Positions 37,942 through 46,573 of a stretch of DNA of 64,000 bases are shown here, piece after piece (the first letter of the stretch is position 1; each line of letters opens with the position of its first letter). This DNA is from Rossellomorea vietnamensis (GTDB taxonomy: Bacteria > Bacillota > Bacilli > Bacillales > Bacillaceae_B). The notes under the pieces are model-generated. The model saw only the letters and a list, made by a program, of their open reading frames with translations. It was not told where the DNA came from and made no database searches. The position numbers and the translations under genes were made by a program. The stretch lies in NCBI RefSeq assembly GCF_025398035.1, contig NZ_CP104558.1, forward strand, positions 3,854,001-3,918,000. Direction: 5' to 3'.

Positions 37942-38856
37942 ATGAAGCAAGATCAAGCCGGGATCCTGTATACGGCGTTTTCATACTTATTATGGGGGAT
38001 TCTGCCGATCTATTGGAAATGGGTCAATCATGTGTCGGCGGATGAAATCCTCGCCAACCGCATCTTTTGGTCGTTCTGGTTTATGCTTCTGTTCTTGTTC
38101 GTCAGCAAGCGTTGGAAAGAATTTACCAACTATCTGAAAACATCTCTCACTAAAAAGAAGCAGCTATTCGCTTTGCTGGTTGCTTCACTTCTGATCAGTA
38201 CGAACTGGTTCATCTACATATGGGCCGTGAATACGAACCAGATGGTGGAAGCAAGCCTGGGTTACTATATCAATCCACTGGTCAGCGTGCTGCTCGGCGT
38301 ATTCATCCTGAAGGAAAGCCTGTCAAAGGCCCAGATCATTTCCTTTGGATTAGCCGCCATCGGAGTGCTGATCCTGACTCTTTCATACGGGGAATTTCCC
38401 TGGATCGCCATCGGTCTCGCTTTCTCATTCGGCCTATACGGATTAGCCAAAAAGCTCATCCAGGTGGAATCATCCATCGGCCTCACACTCGAAACGATGA
38501 CCATCGCACCACTAGCCCTGATCTACCTTGGCTACATGTACCAAGAAGGAACCCTTTCCCTCTTTCACGTTTCAGTAGGGACGGACCTTCTACTGATGGG
38601 AGCCGGGGCAGCGACAGCGATTCCTTTATTGTTTTTCTCAAAGGGTGCTCAGCAGATCCCGCTGTATATGGTCGGATTTCTGCAATATATCGCCCCGACC
38701 ATCACATTGATACTCGGTATTTTCATGTATCATGAAGAGTTTTCTGTTACCCATCTCGTTTCGTTCATGTTCATCTGGCTCGCCTTGACGGTCTTCACCG
38801 CATCGCGCGTGCAGTATGCCAGAAAGCGCAGACGGGATGCCAGATTGTCGGCATGA
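37942..38856 (+). CDS. rarD: RarD-family EamA transporter
   Basis: 304 residues, ten predicted membrane segments, two EamA halves of the DMT superfamily. SYLLWGILPIYWKW near the N-terminus and YYINPLVSVLLG are typical of RarD (chloramphenicol-sensitive protein). The transported compound is unknown. GGGGGTG precedes the ATG. Single gene between ytcJ and the convergent nadK2. Confidence 0.92.
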   Translation: MKQDQAGILYTAFSYLLWGILPIYWKWVNHVSADEILANRIFWSFWFMLLFLFVSKRWKEFTNYLKTSLTKKKQLFALLVASLLISTNWFIYIWAVNTNQMVEASLGYYINPLVSVLLGVFILKESLSKAQIISFGLAAIGVLILTLSYGEFPWIAIGLAFSFGLYGLAKKLIQVESSIGLTLETMTIAPLALIYLGYMYQEGTLSLFHVSVGTDLLLMGAGAATAIPLLFFSKGAQQIPLYMVGFLQYIAPTITLILGIFMYHEEFSVTHLVSFMFIWLALTVFTASRVQYARKRRRDARLSA

Positions 38857-38858
38857 TG

Positions 38859-38893
38859 AAAAACGCTCCAGTCTTTTTGACTGGAGCGTTTTT
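38859..38893. terminator. Terminator after rarD
   Basis: AAACGCTCCAGTC pairs with GACTGGAGCGTTT, followed by Ts. Confidence 0.87.
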
Positions 38894-38944
38894 GTGTGGG
38901 ATTTAGTTAGTATTGTCATACACCATTTTCAGAACCCACTCAAC

Positions 38945-39745
38945 TTATAAAAACGAACGTTTCACTTTTTCCCAGAACGAGTTATCCTTCAATTTTACTG
39001 TTTTAATGACTTTGTCACTCAGTTTGGCTTCGACTTTTTCCACATGCTGAATACTCAACGCCTCGTTGTCCATGCCCATGGCAGGGTAGTCGTTTCCATC
39101 CTGGACGATCTTCAGTACGAGTCGGCGCTGGCCGCTCACGATGAAGGAGGAACCAAGTGTACGGTAGCGATTATTATTCAGGGAAGCCATTTCGCTCACC
39201 TGGATGCAAGGGAGCATCGGATCGACGACGGCACCGTTGACGGATTTATTATAAGCGGTACTTCCCGTCGGGGTGGCGAAGATCATGCCGTCGCCCCGGA
39301 ACGTTTCGAAATGTTTGTCGTCGATGAAGACGTCCATGACGAAGGTTTTGATGATGCCGGAGCGGATGCTGAATTCATTCAGGCAGTGGAAGGACGTCTG
39401 ATTGTCGACGGTCACTTCGATGGTCGGGTATTTACGTACTTCGATCTGCTCGGTTGTCATGGCTTCGATCATCTTGGATGTGTCATCGATATGGAAGTCA
39501 CAGTACATGCTTAACGTGCCGCCGGTTGAAATACCTGCATACAGGCAGTCCTCCCTGAAGCCGGTTTGCCGGACGGCCTGAAGGAATGTTCCGTCGCCTC
39601 CGATGCTGACGATGATGTTCGCGTTCTTCGAAGATTCTACTATATTGAAATCATACCGCTTTGCCAGTTCATATAATTGATCAAGTTTGGCCTGCATTCC
39701 TTCTTGATGAAGGGCATAGAAAAAGATATTTCGACGGTTATTCAT
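38945..39745 (-). CDS. nadK2: NAD kinase 2 (YtdI/PpnKB)
   Basis: 266 residues. Phosphorylates NAD to NADP. The GGDGTF motif is at residues 49-54 and a conserved TPTGSTAYNKS lies mid-protein. Bacilli have two NAD kinases; this is the one divergent from sppA, as ytdI in B. subtilis. Confidence 0.93.
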   Translation of the reverse strand: MNNRRNIFFYALHQEGMQAKLDQLYELAKRYDFNIVESSKNANIIVSIGGDGTFLQAVRQTGFREDCLYAGISTGGTLSMYCDFHIDDTSKMIEAMTTEQIEVRKYPTIEVTVDNQTSFHCLNEFSIRSGIIKTFVMDVFIDDKHFETFRGDGMIFATPTGSTAYNKSVNGAVVDPMLPCIQVSEMASLNNNRYRTLGSSFIVSGQRRLVLKIVQDGNDYPAMGMDNEALSIQHVEKVEAKLSDKVIKTVKLKDNSFWEKVKRSFL

Positions 39746-39895
39746 CGTATGTACCTCCCAGGATAAAAGATAATTTTTCCCATTTACATAAAATTTTGCT
39801 AGAATCTAACTTAGTGAATATTCTATCATGTTTCCCCATGAGAATGATATTCATATCCTTACATAAGATAGGGTAAACGAGGGAGGAATATACAG

Positions 39896-40906
39896 ATGAA
39901 TGCAAAAAGGTGGACGGCATTAGGAATCGCTGGCGCATTATTCTTTGTTTCGGTAATCGTCAACTTTGCGACCTCTGCTGTGACAAGTGATGTTAATCAA
40001 GCATTTGAAGACATGTTCGGAGGGACGGACAATCCATTCTCCGAGGAAATCATCGATGAAGGGAATGCGAATAAACGGATCGCGGTCCTTGAAGTGGAAG
40101 GTGTCATCCAGGATACAGGTGGTGCAAGTTCCTTATTCGAAAGCCCGGGCTATAACCACGAGCTCTTTATGGATAAGCTTGATGCCGTTGAAAAAGACAA
40201 ATCTGTCAAAGGGATCATTTTAAAAGTGAATTCTCCAGGCGGCGGTGTAGTGGAAAGTGCACAGATCCACTCGAAACTAGTTGAAATCATGGAAAAGACG
40301 AAGAAACCGATCTATGTATCGATGGGCGGTACGGCGGCATCCGGAGGCTATTACATATCAGCACCGGCTACAAAAATCTTTGCCAGCAAAGAAACGCTCA
40401 CGGGTTCACTCGGTGTTATCATGCACAGCATCAACTACTCAGAACTGGCTGAGAAATACGGTGTCGATTTTGTCACAATCAAAAGTGGCCCGTATAAGGA
40501 CATTATGAGTCCGACCCGTAAAATGACCGATGAAGAACGGAAGATCATTCAATCCATGATCGATAATTCGTATGAAGGTTTCGTGGATGTCATCGCTAAA
40601 GGTCGTGATATGTCTGAAGCGGAAGTGAAGAAGATTGCCGACGGACGTGTGTACGATGGAATCCAGGCGAAGGAAGTCAATCTGATTGATGAATTCGGCT
40701 ATGTGGAAGATACGATTGCCGCGATGAAGAAGGATTATAAATTGAAAGATGCACAAGTATTTGAATACACGGCGGGCGATCCTTTCTCCGAATTCTTCAG
40801 TATGGGTGCAAAGAAAATGATGGGTCAGGATATGGAAGCGGCGGCACTGATGAAGCTTCTATCAAACCCTAGCTCTCCACGATTGATGTATCTCTATTCT
40901 GAATAA
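39896..40906 (+). CDS. sppA: Signal peptide peptidase SppA
   Basis: 336 residues. One N-terminal membrane anchor (about 8-27), then an extracytoplasmic S49 protease domain. The Ser/Lys dyad is Ser near 148 (GTAASGGYY) and Lys near 200 (SGPYKDIMS). It degrades cleaved signal peptides and other membrane-embedded peptides. AGGGAGG precedes the ATG. Likely co-transcribed with yteJ, 14 bases downstream. Confidence 0.95.
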   Translation: MNAKRWTALGIAGALFFVSVIVNFATSAVTSDVNQAFEDMFGGTDNPFSEEIIDEGNANKRIAVLEVEGVIQDTGGASSLFESPGYNHELFMDKLDAVEKDKSVKGIILKVNSPGGGVVESAQIHSKLVEIMEKTKKPIYVSMGGTAASGGYYISAPATKIFASKETLTGSLGVIMHSINYSELAEKYGVDFVTIKSGPYKDIMSPTRKMTDEERKIIQSMIDNSYEGFVDVIAKGRDMSEAEVKKIADGRVYDGIQAKEVNLIDEFGYVEDTIAAMKKDYKLKDAQVFEYTAGDPFSEFFSMGAKKMMGQDMEAAALMKLLSNPSSPRLMYLYSE

Positions 40907-40920
40907 GGAAGGTGAATGAA

Positions 40921-41451
40921 GTGAGTGATCGCTATGAACATAATGAAACACGGGAGCATATCGAAGTCCAATCTTCTTCTCCTGACTTTTCAAAGACCAT
41001 CCCCCACGACGGCTATTATCTGGCGGGATTCTGGATCCGATTTTGGGCGTATCTGGTCGATCTGATCGTCATCGGCAGCATCACGCGGCTGATCGTGAAT
41101 CCCATCTTTAAACTATTGGATATTTCCTTATCCGACGGCTCGATGTTTGCCCCGATCTCGATTCTGACGAGCATCGTTTTTTACGGATACTTTATCCTGA
41201 TGACGAAATACTTCAGCCAGACGATTGGGAAAATGGTATTCGGCATCCGGGTCATCGAGTTGAAAGGCACGAAGCCATCATGGGGAACCATCCTTTTCAG
41301 GGAACTGATCGGCCGGTTCATCTCCACGACCGTCTTTATTTTATATGTGGTGGTGGCGTTTACCCATAAGAAGCAGGGGATCCATGATCTGTTTGCGGAT
41401 ACGACGGTGGTTCAGGAAAAGAAGAAGCTGGAATTTACTCCGGCTGTGTAA
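40921..41451 (+). CDS. yteJ: RDD family membrane protein YteJ
   Basis: 176 residues. Three predicted membrane segments in an RDD domain (about 38-160), with the Arg/Asp pairs in GFWIRFWAYLVDLIV. In B. subtilis YteJ acts with SppA as an inhibitor of its peptidase activity. I use the GTG at 40921 since AAGGAAGGTG is six bases before it; the GTG at 40912 has no room. Confidence 0.88.
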   Translation: MSDRYEHNETREHIEVQSSSPDFSKTIPHDGYYLAGFWIRFWAYLVDLIVIGSITRLIVNPIFKLLDISLSDGSMFAPISILTSIVFYGYFILMTKYFSQTIGKMVFGIRVIELKGTKPSWGTILFRELIGRFISTTVFILYVVVAFTHKKQGIHDLFADTTVVQEKKKLEFTPAV

Positions 41452-41461
41452 AAAGAGAGGC

Positions 41462-41494
41462 AAACCTGCTGGTGGGGCGGGTTTGTTTTTTTTT
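41462..41494 (+). terminator. sppA-yteJ terminator
   Basis: CAAACCTGC pairs with GCGGGTTTG, then a long T-run. Confidence 0.75.
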
Positions 41495-41560
41495 ATGAGG
41501 GATTGGATTTCTGTGAAGAGAATGAGATGACTTCACGAAATATTTACCTTTTTATGGAAA

Positions 41561-41673
41561 ATAACGCAATTACCTGGTGAAATGACGCAATTAAATAAAT
41601 AATGACGCAATCACAGGAATAATGACGCAATTAATCGAAAAACGACGCAATCACCACCCAAAATGACGCAATC
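41561..41673. repeat. Array A: six AATGACGCAATYA units at 20-21 nt period
   Basis: Cores (A/G)ACGCAAT begin at 41563, 41584, 41604, 41624, 41644 and 41665, giving steps of 21, 20, 20, 20 and 21. About 13 bases per unit are conserved and 7 vary. No coding frame fits. It fills the middle of the 329-base gap between yteJ and ytfI, after the terminator. Confidence 0.88.
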
Positions 41674-41780
41674 CCCGTCAGGACCCCTCCCCAAGAGCCG
41701 ATTTTCCCGTGCATTTTCCACCCACCGGAGTTTATTTTCCCGAACAAAGGCCATAATAAGAGGTTGAAGGGTGTGAATTT

Positions 41781-42491
41781 ATGAGCTGGTGGATCTGGAC
41801 GTTAATCATTATCGCGGCACTTATTATTTTTCTATTATTCATTCTTATTATCACGAAGCTGACCATCACAATCTCCCTATACCATGGAAATGACAATGAT
41901 CATTTCAAGGTGAAGCTGAGGGCGTGGTTCGGTTTGATCAAATATACGATCGACATCCCCCTAGTGAAGCTTGATGACGATGGTCCGAACGTCGTCGTCG
42001 AACAAAAAACGAAGAAGGGGAAGGAAAGCAATCCATCCAAGGAAAAGGAGTCAAAAAAGAAAATTACGCCCCATGATTTCATTGCGAGTTTAAATGATAC
42101 GAAGGAAATCGTCATCCACGTCCAGTCCATGCACCGGATCATCAGAGGGTTTCTTAAAAAAGTCAAACTGGATCAGATCGAGTGGAAGACTTTATTCGGA
42201 ACCGGGGATGCGGCATCGACAGGGACATTGACGGGTACAATCTGGGGAATGAAAGGAAGTATTATCGGCATCTTAAGCGGGTATATGCGCCTTCAATCCA
42301 TGCCGGTCATCGAGGTGACCCCGACTTTTCAGCATGCAGTGATCCAAACGCAATTTTCATGTATTATCCAGTTTCGCATAGGGAATGCTATCCTAGTAGG
42401 TTTCAAGATACTTCGGTACTGGAGAGGCGGTATGGCTAAGTTCAAGACAAAGCCCCTTTCCACCATTTCTGGAGAAAAACATTCAGTCTAA
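41781..42491 (+). CDS. ytfI: DUF2953 membrane protein YtfI
   Basis: 236 residues. N-terminal membrane segment (about 4-27), Lys/Glu-rich linker (about 73-93), DUF2953 domain. GAAGGGTG precedes the ATG. Located directly upstream of ytfJ, as in B. subtilis; a sporulation link is inferred from that partner only. Confidence 0.88.
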   Translation: MSWWIWTLIIIAALIIFLLFILIITKLTITISLYHGNDNDHFKVKLRAWFGLIKYTIDIPLVKLDDDGPNVVVEQKTKKGKESNPSKEKESKKKITPHDFIASLNDTKEIVIHVQSMHRIIRGFLKKVKLDQIEWKTLFGTGDAASTGTLTGTIWGMKGSIIGILSGYMRLQSMPVIEVTPTFQHAVIQTQFSCIIQFRIGNAILVGFKILRYWRGGMAKFKTKPLSTISGEKHSV

Positions 42492-42506
42492 TTAGGAGGT
42501 CTTCAC

Positions 42507-42983
42507 ATGTCAGAACATCCGATTGAAGGTCTGATGACCACGGCAATGGAAAATTTAAAAGAAATGATCGATGTGAATACGATCATCGGTGATCCCGTTG
42601 AAACACCCGATGGAAGTGTCATCCTCACCGTTTCAAAGGTAGGCTTTGGGTTTGCAGCTGGTGGAAGTGAGTTCATCATCGACAGTAAGGGGAAAGACGA
42701 CAGCGGTAAAGGCGGAGAAGGCGGCGGTGACAAGTCAGCTCCTAAGCAGCAGCCGTTTGGCGGAGGTAGCGGGGGCGGTGTTTCCATTACACCGATCGCG
42801 TTCCTCATCGTCAGCTCGAAGGGGATCAAAATGCTTCACTTAGATGAAAGCACTCACCTAATCGATCGCCTGCTGGACCTTGCTCCTGGTGCCATTGAAA
42901 AGATTCAGGGCATGATGAAAAAGGACGGCAATAAAGAGGATCAGAACGGACAGCACAATCAAAATCATAAGATGGAGCTGTAA
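42507..42983 (+). CDS. ytfJ: GerW-family sporulation protein YtfJ
   Basis: 158 residues. GerW family: HPIEGLMTTAMENLKEMIDV at the start, VSKVGFGFAAGGSEF, a Gly/Lys-rich loop (about 68-92, GGEGGGDKSAP..FGGGSGGG), and VSITPIAFLI. It is a spore protein associated with germination in Bacillus. TAGGAGGT precedes the ATG. Second gene of the ytfI-ytfJ pair. Confidence 0.94.
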   Translation: MSEHPIEGLMTTAMENLKEMIDVNTIIGDPVETPDGSVILTVSKVGFGFAAGGSEFIIDSKGKDDSGKGGEGGGDKSAPKQQPFGGGSGGGVSITPIAFLIVSSKGIKMLHLDESTHLIDRLLDLAPGAIEKIQGMMKKDGNKEDQNGQHNQNHKMEL

Positions 42984-42986
42984 ATG

Positions 42987-43028
42987 ATCGTGAGCTTACT
43001 CGAATGAGTGAGCTCATCTTTTTTTTGA
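42987..43028 (+). terminator. ytfIJ terminator
   Basis: GTGAGCTTACTC, GAAT loop, GAGTGAGCTCAT, then a T-run. Confidence 0.8.
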
Positions 43029-43112
43029 AAAGGACCCCTATGATTTGCTTTCCTCCTCCCTTTTTCTGTACTATGAAAAGTGTACATACCATTTATAGAG
43101 GAGGAACAAATC

Positions 43113-43613
43113 ATGGCAAATATCACGTTTAAGAACAACCCTGTCACTTTATTAGGTAATGAGGTAAAAGTAGGCGACAAAGCTCCCAACTTCACAGTGT
43201 TAGCTAATGATCTATCGGAAGTCACACTGAATGATTCCAAGGGCAAGGTACGTCTGATCAGTGTCGTTCCTTCCATCGATACAGGTGTTTGTGATGCACA
43301 GACACGTAAATTCAATGAAGAAGCAACGAAATTTGATAATGTAGAAGTATTGACGATTTCAGTGGACCTTCCATTCGCGCAAAAACGCTGGTGCGGAGCG
43401 AACGGAATCGAAAATGTCCAAACGTTATCCGATCACCGCGACCTTTCATTCGGTGAAGCATTCGGTGTTCACATCCAGGAACTTCGTCTTCTGGCACGTG
43501 CTGTATTCGTTGTAAACAGCAATGATGAAGTAACGTATGTGGAATATGTAAGCGAAGCGACTGATCACCCGGATTATGACGCTGCGGTTGAAGCAGTGAA
43601 AAACGCGAAGTAA
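43113..43613 (+). CDS. tpx: Thiol peroxidase Tpx
   Basis: 166 residues, atypical 2-Cys peroxiredoxin. Peroxidatic Cys near residue 60 (DTGVCDAQT) and resolving Cys near 94 (RWCGANG). It reduces hydrogen and alkyl peroxides with thioredoxin. The ATG at 43113 follows GAGGAGGAA. A weak promoter (TTGCTT, 18 bp, TACTAT) lies at 43045-43074. Same position as in B. subtilis, between ytfJ and ytxK. Confidence 0.96.
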   Translation: MANITFKNNPVTLLGNEVKVGDKAPNFTVLANDLSEVTLNDSKGKVRLISVVPSIDTGVCDAQTRKFNEEATKFDNVEVLTISVDLPFAQKRWCGANGIENVQTLSDHRDLSFGEAFGVHIQELRLLARAVFVVNSNDEVTYVEYVSEATDHPDYDAAVEAVKNAK

Positions 43614-43641
43614 TCCTGTCCCAACCAGAATATTTCTTAAG

Positions 43642-43684
43642 ACATGCTGACCTGACTTTCTCATGGTCAGCATTGTTTTTTTTA
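43642..43684 (+). terminator. tpx terminator
   Basis: ATGCTGACC and GGTCAGCAT arms, then a T-run. Confidence 0.8.
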
Positions 43685-43738
43685 CAAACGTCCTGGACAA
43701 AGGTAAAATAGATGAATGAAATTGAGATAAAGGAATGA

Positions 43739-44731
43739 ATGCCGATGATTAATTCGCCAGTCGAATCATTATTTGGAATAATCGACGAAACGGCTACCTT
43801 GCTGAAGGATGAACTTGCCTGCAGTTATTTAGAAGCCGTTGCGGAAACGGGGGAGAACCTTTTTCAAGGGGATGTCCTTCAGGAAGAAGTCAGTGAACTG
43901 ACGAAGAAGCGCCTGAATAAAAAGTACGATGAAGTGAACTTTTCTCAACTTGAGAATGAAAATATCCGTAAAGCGTTTCAATTCGCGATTTTAAAAGGGA
44001 TGAAAGAAAACGTCCAGCCGAATCACCAAATGACGCCGGACTCACTTGGGCTGTTCATCAGCTATTTGGTGAATAAATTCACGGCGGGCATGAATAAGCT
44101 GACCGTCCTTGACCCTGCGATCGGAACGGGGAATCTCCTGACGACGGTGTTGAACCAGATGCCGGGTAAAGAAACCCAGTCCATCGGTGTCGAAATCGAT
44201 GAAGTGCTCATCAAACTTGCCTACGTGGGAGCTGATCTTCAGAAGCATCCACTGCAGCTCTTTAACCAGGACTCACTGGAGCCGTTGTTCATCGATCCCG
44301 TCGATCTAGTCCTTTGCGACCTGCCGATCGGGTATTACCCGAACGACCTGCGCGCCCAGGATTATGAGCTGAAAGCGGATGAGGGCCACTCGTATGCCCA
44401 CCATCTGTTCATCGAACAAAGCCTGAAGCATACGAAAGACGGCGGATACCTGTTCTTCATCGTGCCGAACGGCCTTTTCGAATCGCCGCACAGTGCACAG
44501 CTTCAAGGATACCTGAAAGAGAAAGCCGACATCCAGGGCTTCCTGCAGCTGCCGCTTTCCCTGTTTAAAAATAAAAACTCGGCGAAGAGCATCCTGATCC
44601 TTCAGAAGAAAAAGGAAGGAATCAAGCCTCCTAAAGAGGTATTGCTTGCTCAACTGCCAAGCCTATCGAATCAGAGAGCCCTTCAGGATATCCTGTCGAA
44701 GATTGATCAGTGGCTTGTGCAGAATAAATAA
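43739..44731 (+). CDS. ytxK: Class I SAM-dependent methyltransferase YtxK
   Basis: 330 residues. SAM motif I VLDPAIGTGNLL near residue 123; the motif IV position reads DLPIGYYP near 193, a variant of the (N/D)PPY found in N6-adenine DNA methyltransferases. It resembles the M subunit of type I systems, but there is no R or S gene and bacilli keep it next to ackA, so restriction is unlikely. The target is unknown. The ATG at 43739 has AAAGGA close by; an ATG at 43745 is the alternative. Confidence 0.88.
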   Translation: MPMINSPVESLFGIIDETATLLKDELACSYLEAVAETGENLFQGDVLQEEVSELTKKRLNKKYDEVNFSQLENENIRKAFQFAILKGMKENVQPNHQMTPDSLGLFISYLVNKFTAGMNKLTVLDPAIGTGNLLTTVLNQMPGKETQSIGVEIDEVLIKLAYVGADLQKHPLQLFNQDSLEPLFIDPVDLVLCDLPIGYYPNDLRAQDYELKADEGHSYAHHLFIEQSLKHTKDGGYLFFIVPNGLFESPHSAQLQGYLKEKADIQGFLQLPLSLFKNKNSAKSILILQKKKEGIKPPKEVLLAQLPSLSNQRALQDILSKIDQWLVQNK

Positions 44732-44744
44732 TCGTATGAATCGA

Positions 44745-44769
44745 GACTGCCTTTGGGCGGTCTTTTTTT
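44745..44769 (+). terminator. ytxK terminator
   Basis: GACTGCC, TTTG, GGCGGTC, then Ts. Confidence 0.8.
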
Positions 44770-44916
44770 ATGGGTGTTTTACTGGATAGGTGTTCGGGGT
44801 ATGCAGGGAGTGAGGGGATTATAGTCCGTTTTTTCAAGTTTATCAACCGAAATTTCAATATATCGACGAATCCTCCAGATAGTATTCGCACTTTTGTGAA
44901 AACATTTAATTTAACA

Positions 44917-44930
44917 TGAAAACGATGTCA
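44917..44930 (+). promoter_or_regulatory. cre upstream of the ackA promoter (activation position)
   Basis: TGAAAACGATGTCA fits the cre consensus at all 14 positions. Its centre is about 56 bases upstream of the predicted ackA start of transcription, the spacing at which CcpA activates B. subtilis ackA. Confidence 0.85.
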
Positions 44931-44944
44931 TTTCAAGCTTTTTC

Positions 44945-44973
44945 TTGAAATAGGGTGGAGTCAGTGATTTAAT
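44945..44973 (+). promoter_or_regulatory. Sigma-A promoter of ackA
   Basis: TTGAAA, 17-bp spacer, TTTAAT, about 83 bases before the GTG start. Confidence 0.75.
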
Positions 44974-45055
44974 GGGAAATTGAGAGATAAAAAACGATTC
45001 AATGAACAGAATAATGGTAGAGTCGATAGATCGAAAACAAAAGGAGCGATACAAC

Positions 45056-46249
45056 GTGGCAAAAAAAGTGATTGCAATTAATGCTGGAAGCTCTTCGTTA
45101 AAGTTTCAGCTTTTTGATATGCCTGAAGAAACAGTCATTACCAAAGGTCTAATTGAACGTATCGGATTGAACGATGCGGTTTTCAATATAACAGTGAACG
45201 ATGAGAAACGTGAAGAAGTAACGGATATCCCGAACCATGAAGTAGCGGTTAAAATGCTGCTAGAAAAGCTGACGGGCTATGGCATCATCAACTCACTTGA
45301 TGAAATCGAAGGAATCGGACATCGTGTCGTACACGGTGGGGAAGTCTTCAATGAGTCCGTTCTGATCACTGACGAAGTAATTAACAAAATCGAAGAACTT
45401 TCTGATCTGGCACCACTTCATAACCCTGCAAACTTAACGGGAATCAAGGCATTCCAAAGCGTGCTGCCGAATGTTCCTGCGGTTGCTGTGTTTGATACAG
45501 CATTCCACCAAACGATGCCTGAAAGCTCATTCTTGTACAGTCTTCCGTATGAGTACTATGAAGATTTCGGAATCCGTAAATATGGTTTCCACGGGACTTC
45601 CCACAAGTATGTATCTCAGCGTGCAGCTGAAATGCTTGGCCGTCCGGAAGAGCAAGTGCGCCTGATTTCTTGTCACTTAGGTAACGGTGCAAGTATCGCA
45701 GCTATCGAAGGCGGTAAATCCATCGATACATCCATGGGCTTCACACCACTTGCTGGTGTTGCCATGGGAACACGTTCAGGTAATATTGACCCGGCCCTTA
45801 TCCCGTTCATCATGGAGAAAACAGGATCAACGGCTGATGAAGTATTAAATATCCTGAACAAGAAATCCGGTATGCTTGGTGTATCAGGATTCTCAAGTGA
45901 CCTACGTGATATCGAGATGCAGGCTTCAGAAGGTAACGAGCGTGCGGAATTGGCTCTTGAAGTGTTCGCCAACCGTATCCACAAATACATCGGTTCCTAT
46001 GCATCACGCATGTACGGTGTAGACGCGATCGTCTTCACAGCAGGAATCGGTGAAAACAGTACATTAATCCGTGAAAAAGTCCTTCAAGGCTTGGAATTCA
46101 TGGGCGTATACTGGGATCCGGCACGCAATCAGGTCCGTGGTAAAGAAGCATTCGTCAACTACCCGCATTCACCGGTAAAAGTCATGATCATTCCTACGAA
46201 TGAAGAAGTCATGATCGCTCGTGATGTTGTGGAAAAAGGGAATATCTAA
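45056..46249 (+). CDS. ackA: Acetate kinase
   Basis: 397 residues. Converts acetyl phosphate and ADP to acetate and ATP, and the reverse. [11 protein letters not shown] at the N-terminus and [10 protein letters not shown] mark the family. The GTG at 45056 has AAAGGAG upstream and gives the normal N-terminus; the longer frame from 45002 adds 18 unrelated residues. Monocistronic, with a perfect cre in the activating position. With acsA it forms the acetate switch. Confidence 0.97.
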   Translation: MAKKVIAINAGSSSLKFQLFDMPEETVITKGLIERIGLNDAVFNITVNDEKREEVTDIPNHEVAVKMLLEKLTGYGIINSLDEIEGIGHRVVHGGEVFNESVLITDEVINKIEELSDLAPLHNPANLTGIKAFQSVLPNVPAVAVFDTAFHQTMPESSFLYSLPYEYYEDFGIRKYGFHGTSHKYVSQRAAEMLGRPEEQVRLISCHLGNGASIAAIEGGKSIDTSMGFTPLAGVAMGTRSGNIDPALIPFIMEKTGSTADEVLNILNKKSGMLGVSGFSSDLRDIEMQASEGNERAELALEVFANRIHKYIGSYASRMYGVDAIVFTAGIGENSTLIREKVLQGLEFMGVYWDPARNQVRGKEAFVNYPHSPVKVMIIPTNEEVMIARDVVEKGNI

Positions 46250-46256
46250 TAAATAA

Positions 46257-46291
46257 AACGGGATCGCCAGCTATGGTGGTCCTGTTTTTTT
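46257..46291 (+). terminator. ackA terminator
   Basis: AAACGGGATCGCC pairs, with G-U pairs, to GGTGGTCCTGTTT, then Ts. Confidence 0.72.
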
Positions 46292-46334
46292 GTTCAGAAA
46301 AGAGGGACGGACCTCAAAAAATCCCTAGCGGAGG

Positions 46335-46457
46335 AATCATGCGGAAAATGACCTGTATCATGCCGGATTTAGGATAATCGTGCGTGTATTTACATTTTCA
46401 TGCGAGATTCACATGTATCGTGCGACATTCCAATAAATCATGCCGGGCTGTCGAATT
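46335..46457. repeat. Array B: six TCRTGCG units at 20-21 nt period
   Basis: Cores TC(A/G)TGC(G/C) begin at 46337, 46358, 46378, 46398, 46418 and 46438, giving steps of 21, 20, 20, 20 and 20. The rest of each unit is looser (often ..ATT..). Noncoding. It lies in the 324-base gap between the ackA terminator and the EcsC-family gene. Confidence 0.85.
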
Positions 46458-46573
46458 TTCTTTGTAAATAGAATTTACTGACTATTCCCACCATTCTACC
46501 CGTCACCAAGGAATTGTCCATTCCATATATGGTATACTATACGTAATTTAAGGAATGTAAGGAGTGGGGAGAA

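Noticed and set aside
39044..39514. 156-residue frame opposite nadK2
   Set aside because: Antisense shadow of a clear NAD kinase; His/Asp-rich from codon complement.
41561..41673. Array A as a CRISPR array
   Set aside because: Repeats are ~13 nt with ~7 nt between; CRISPR repeats and spacers are about 25-40 nt each, and no cas gene is present.
43739..44731. ytxK as part of a restriction-modification system
   Set aside because: No R or S gene nearby and it sits in conserved housekeeping order.
46335..46457. Array B as a CRISPR or rho-independent terminator cluster
   Set aside because: Unit too short, no hairpin with T-run, no cas genes.
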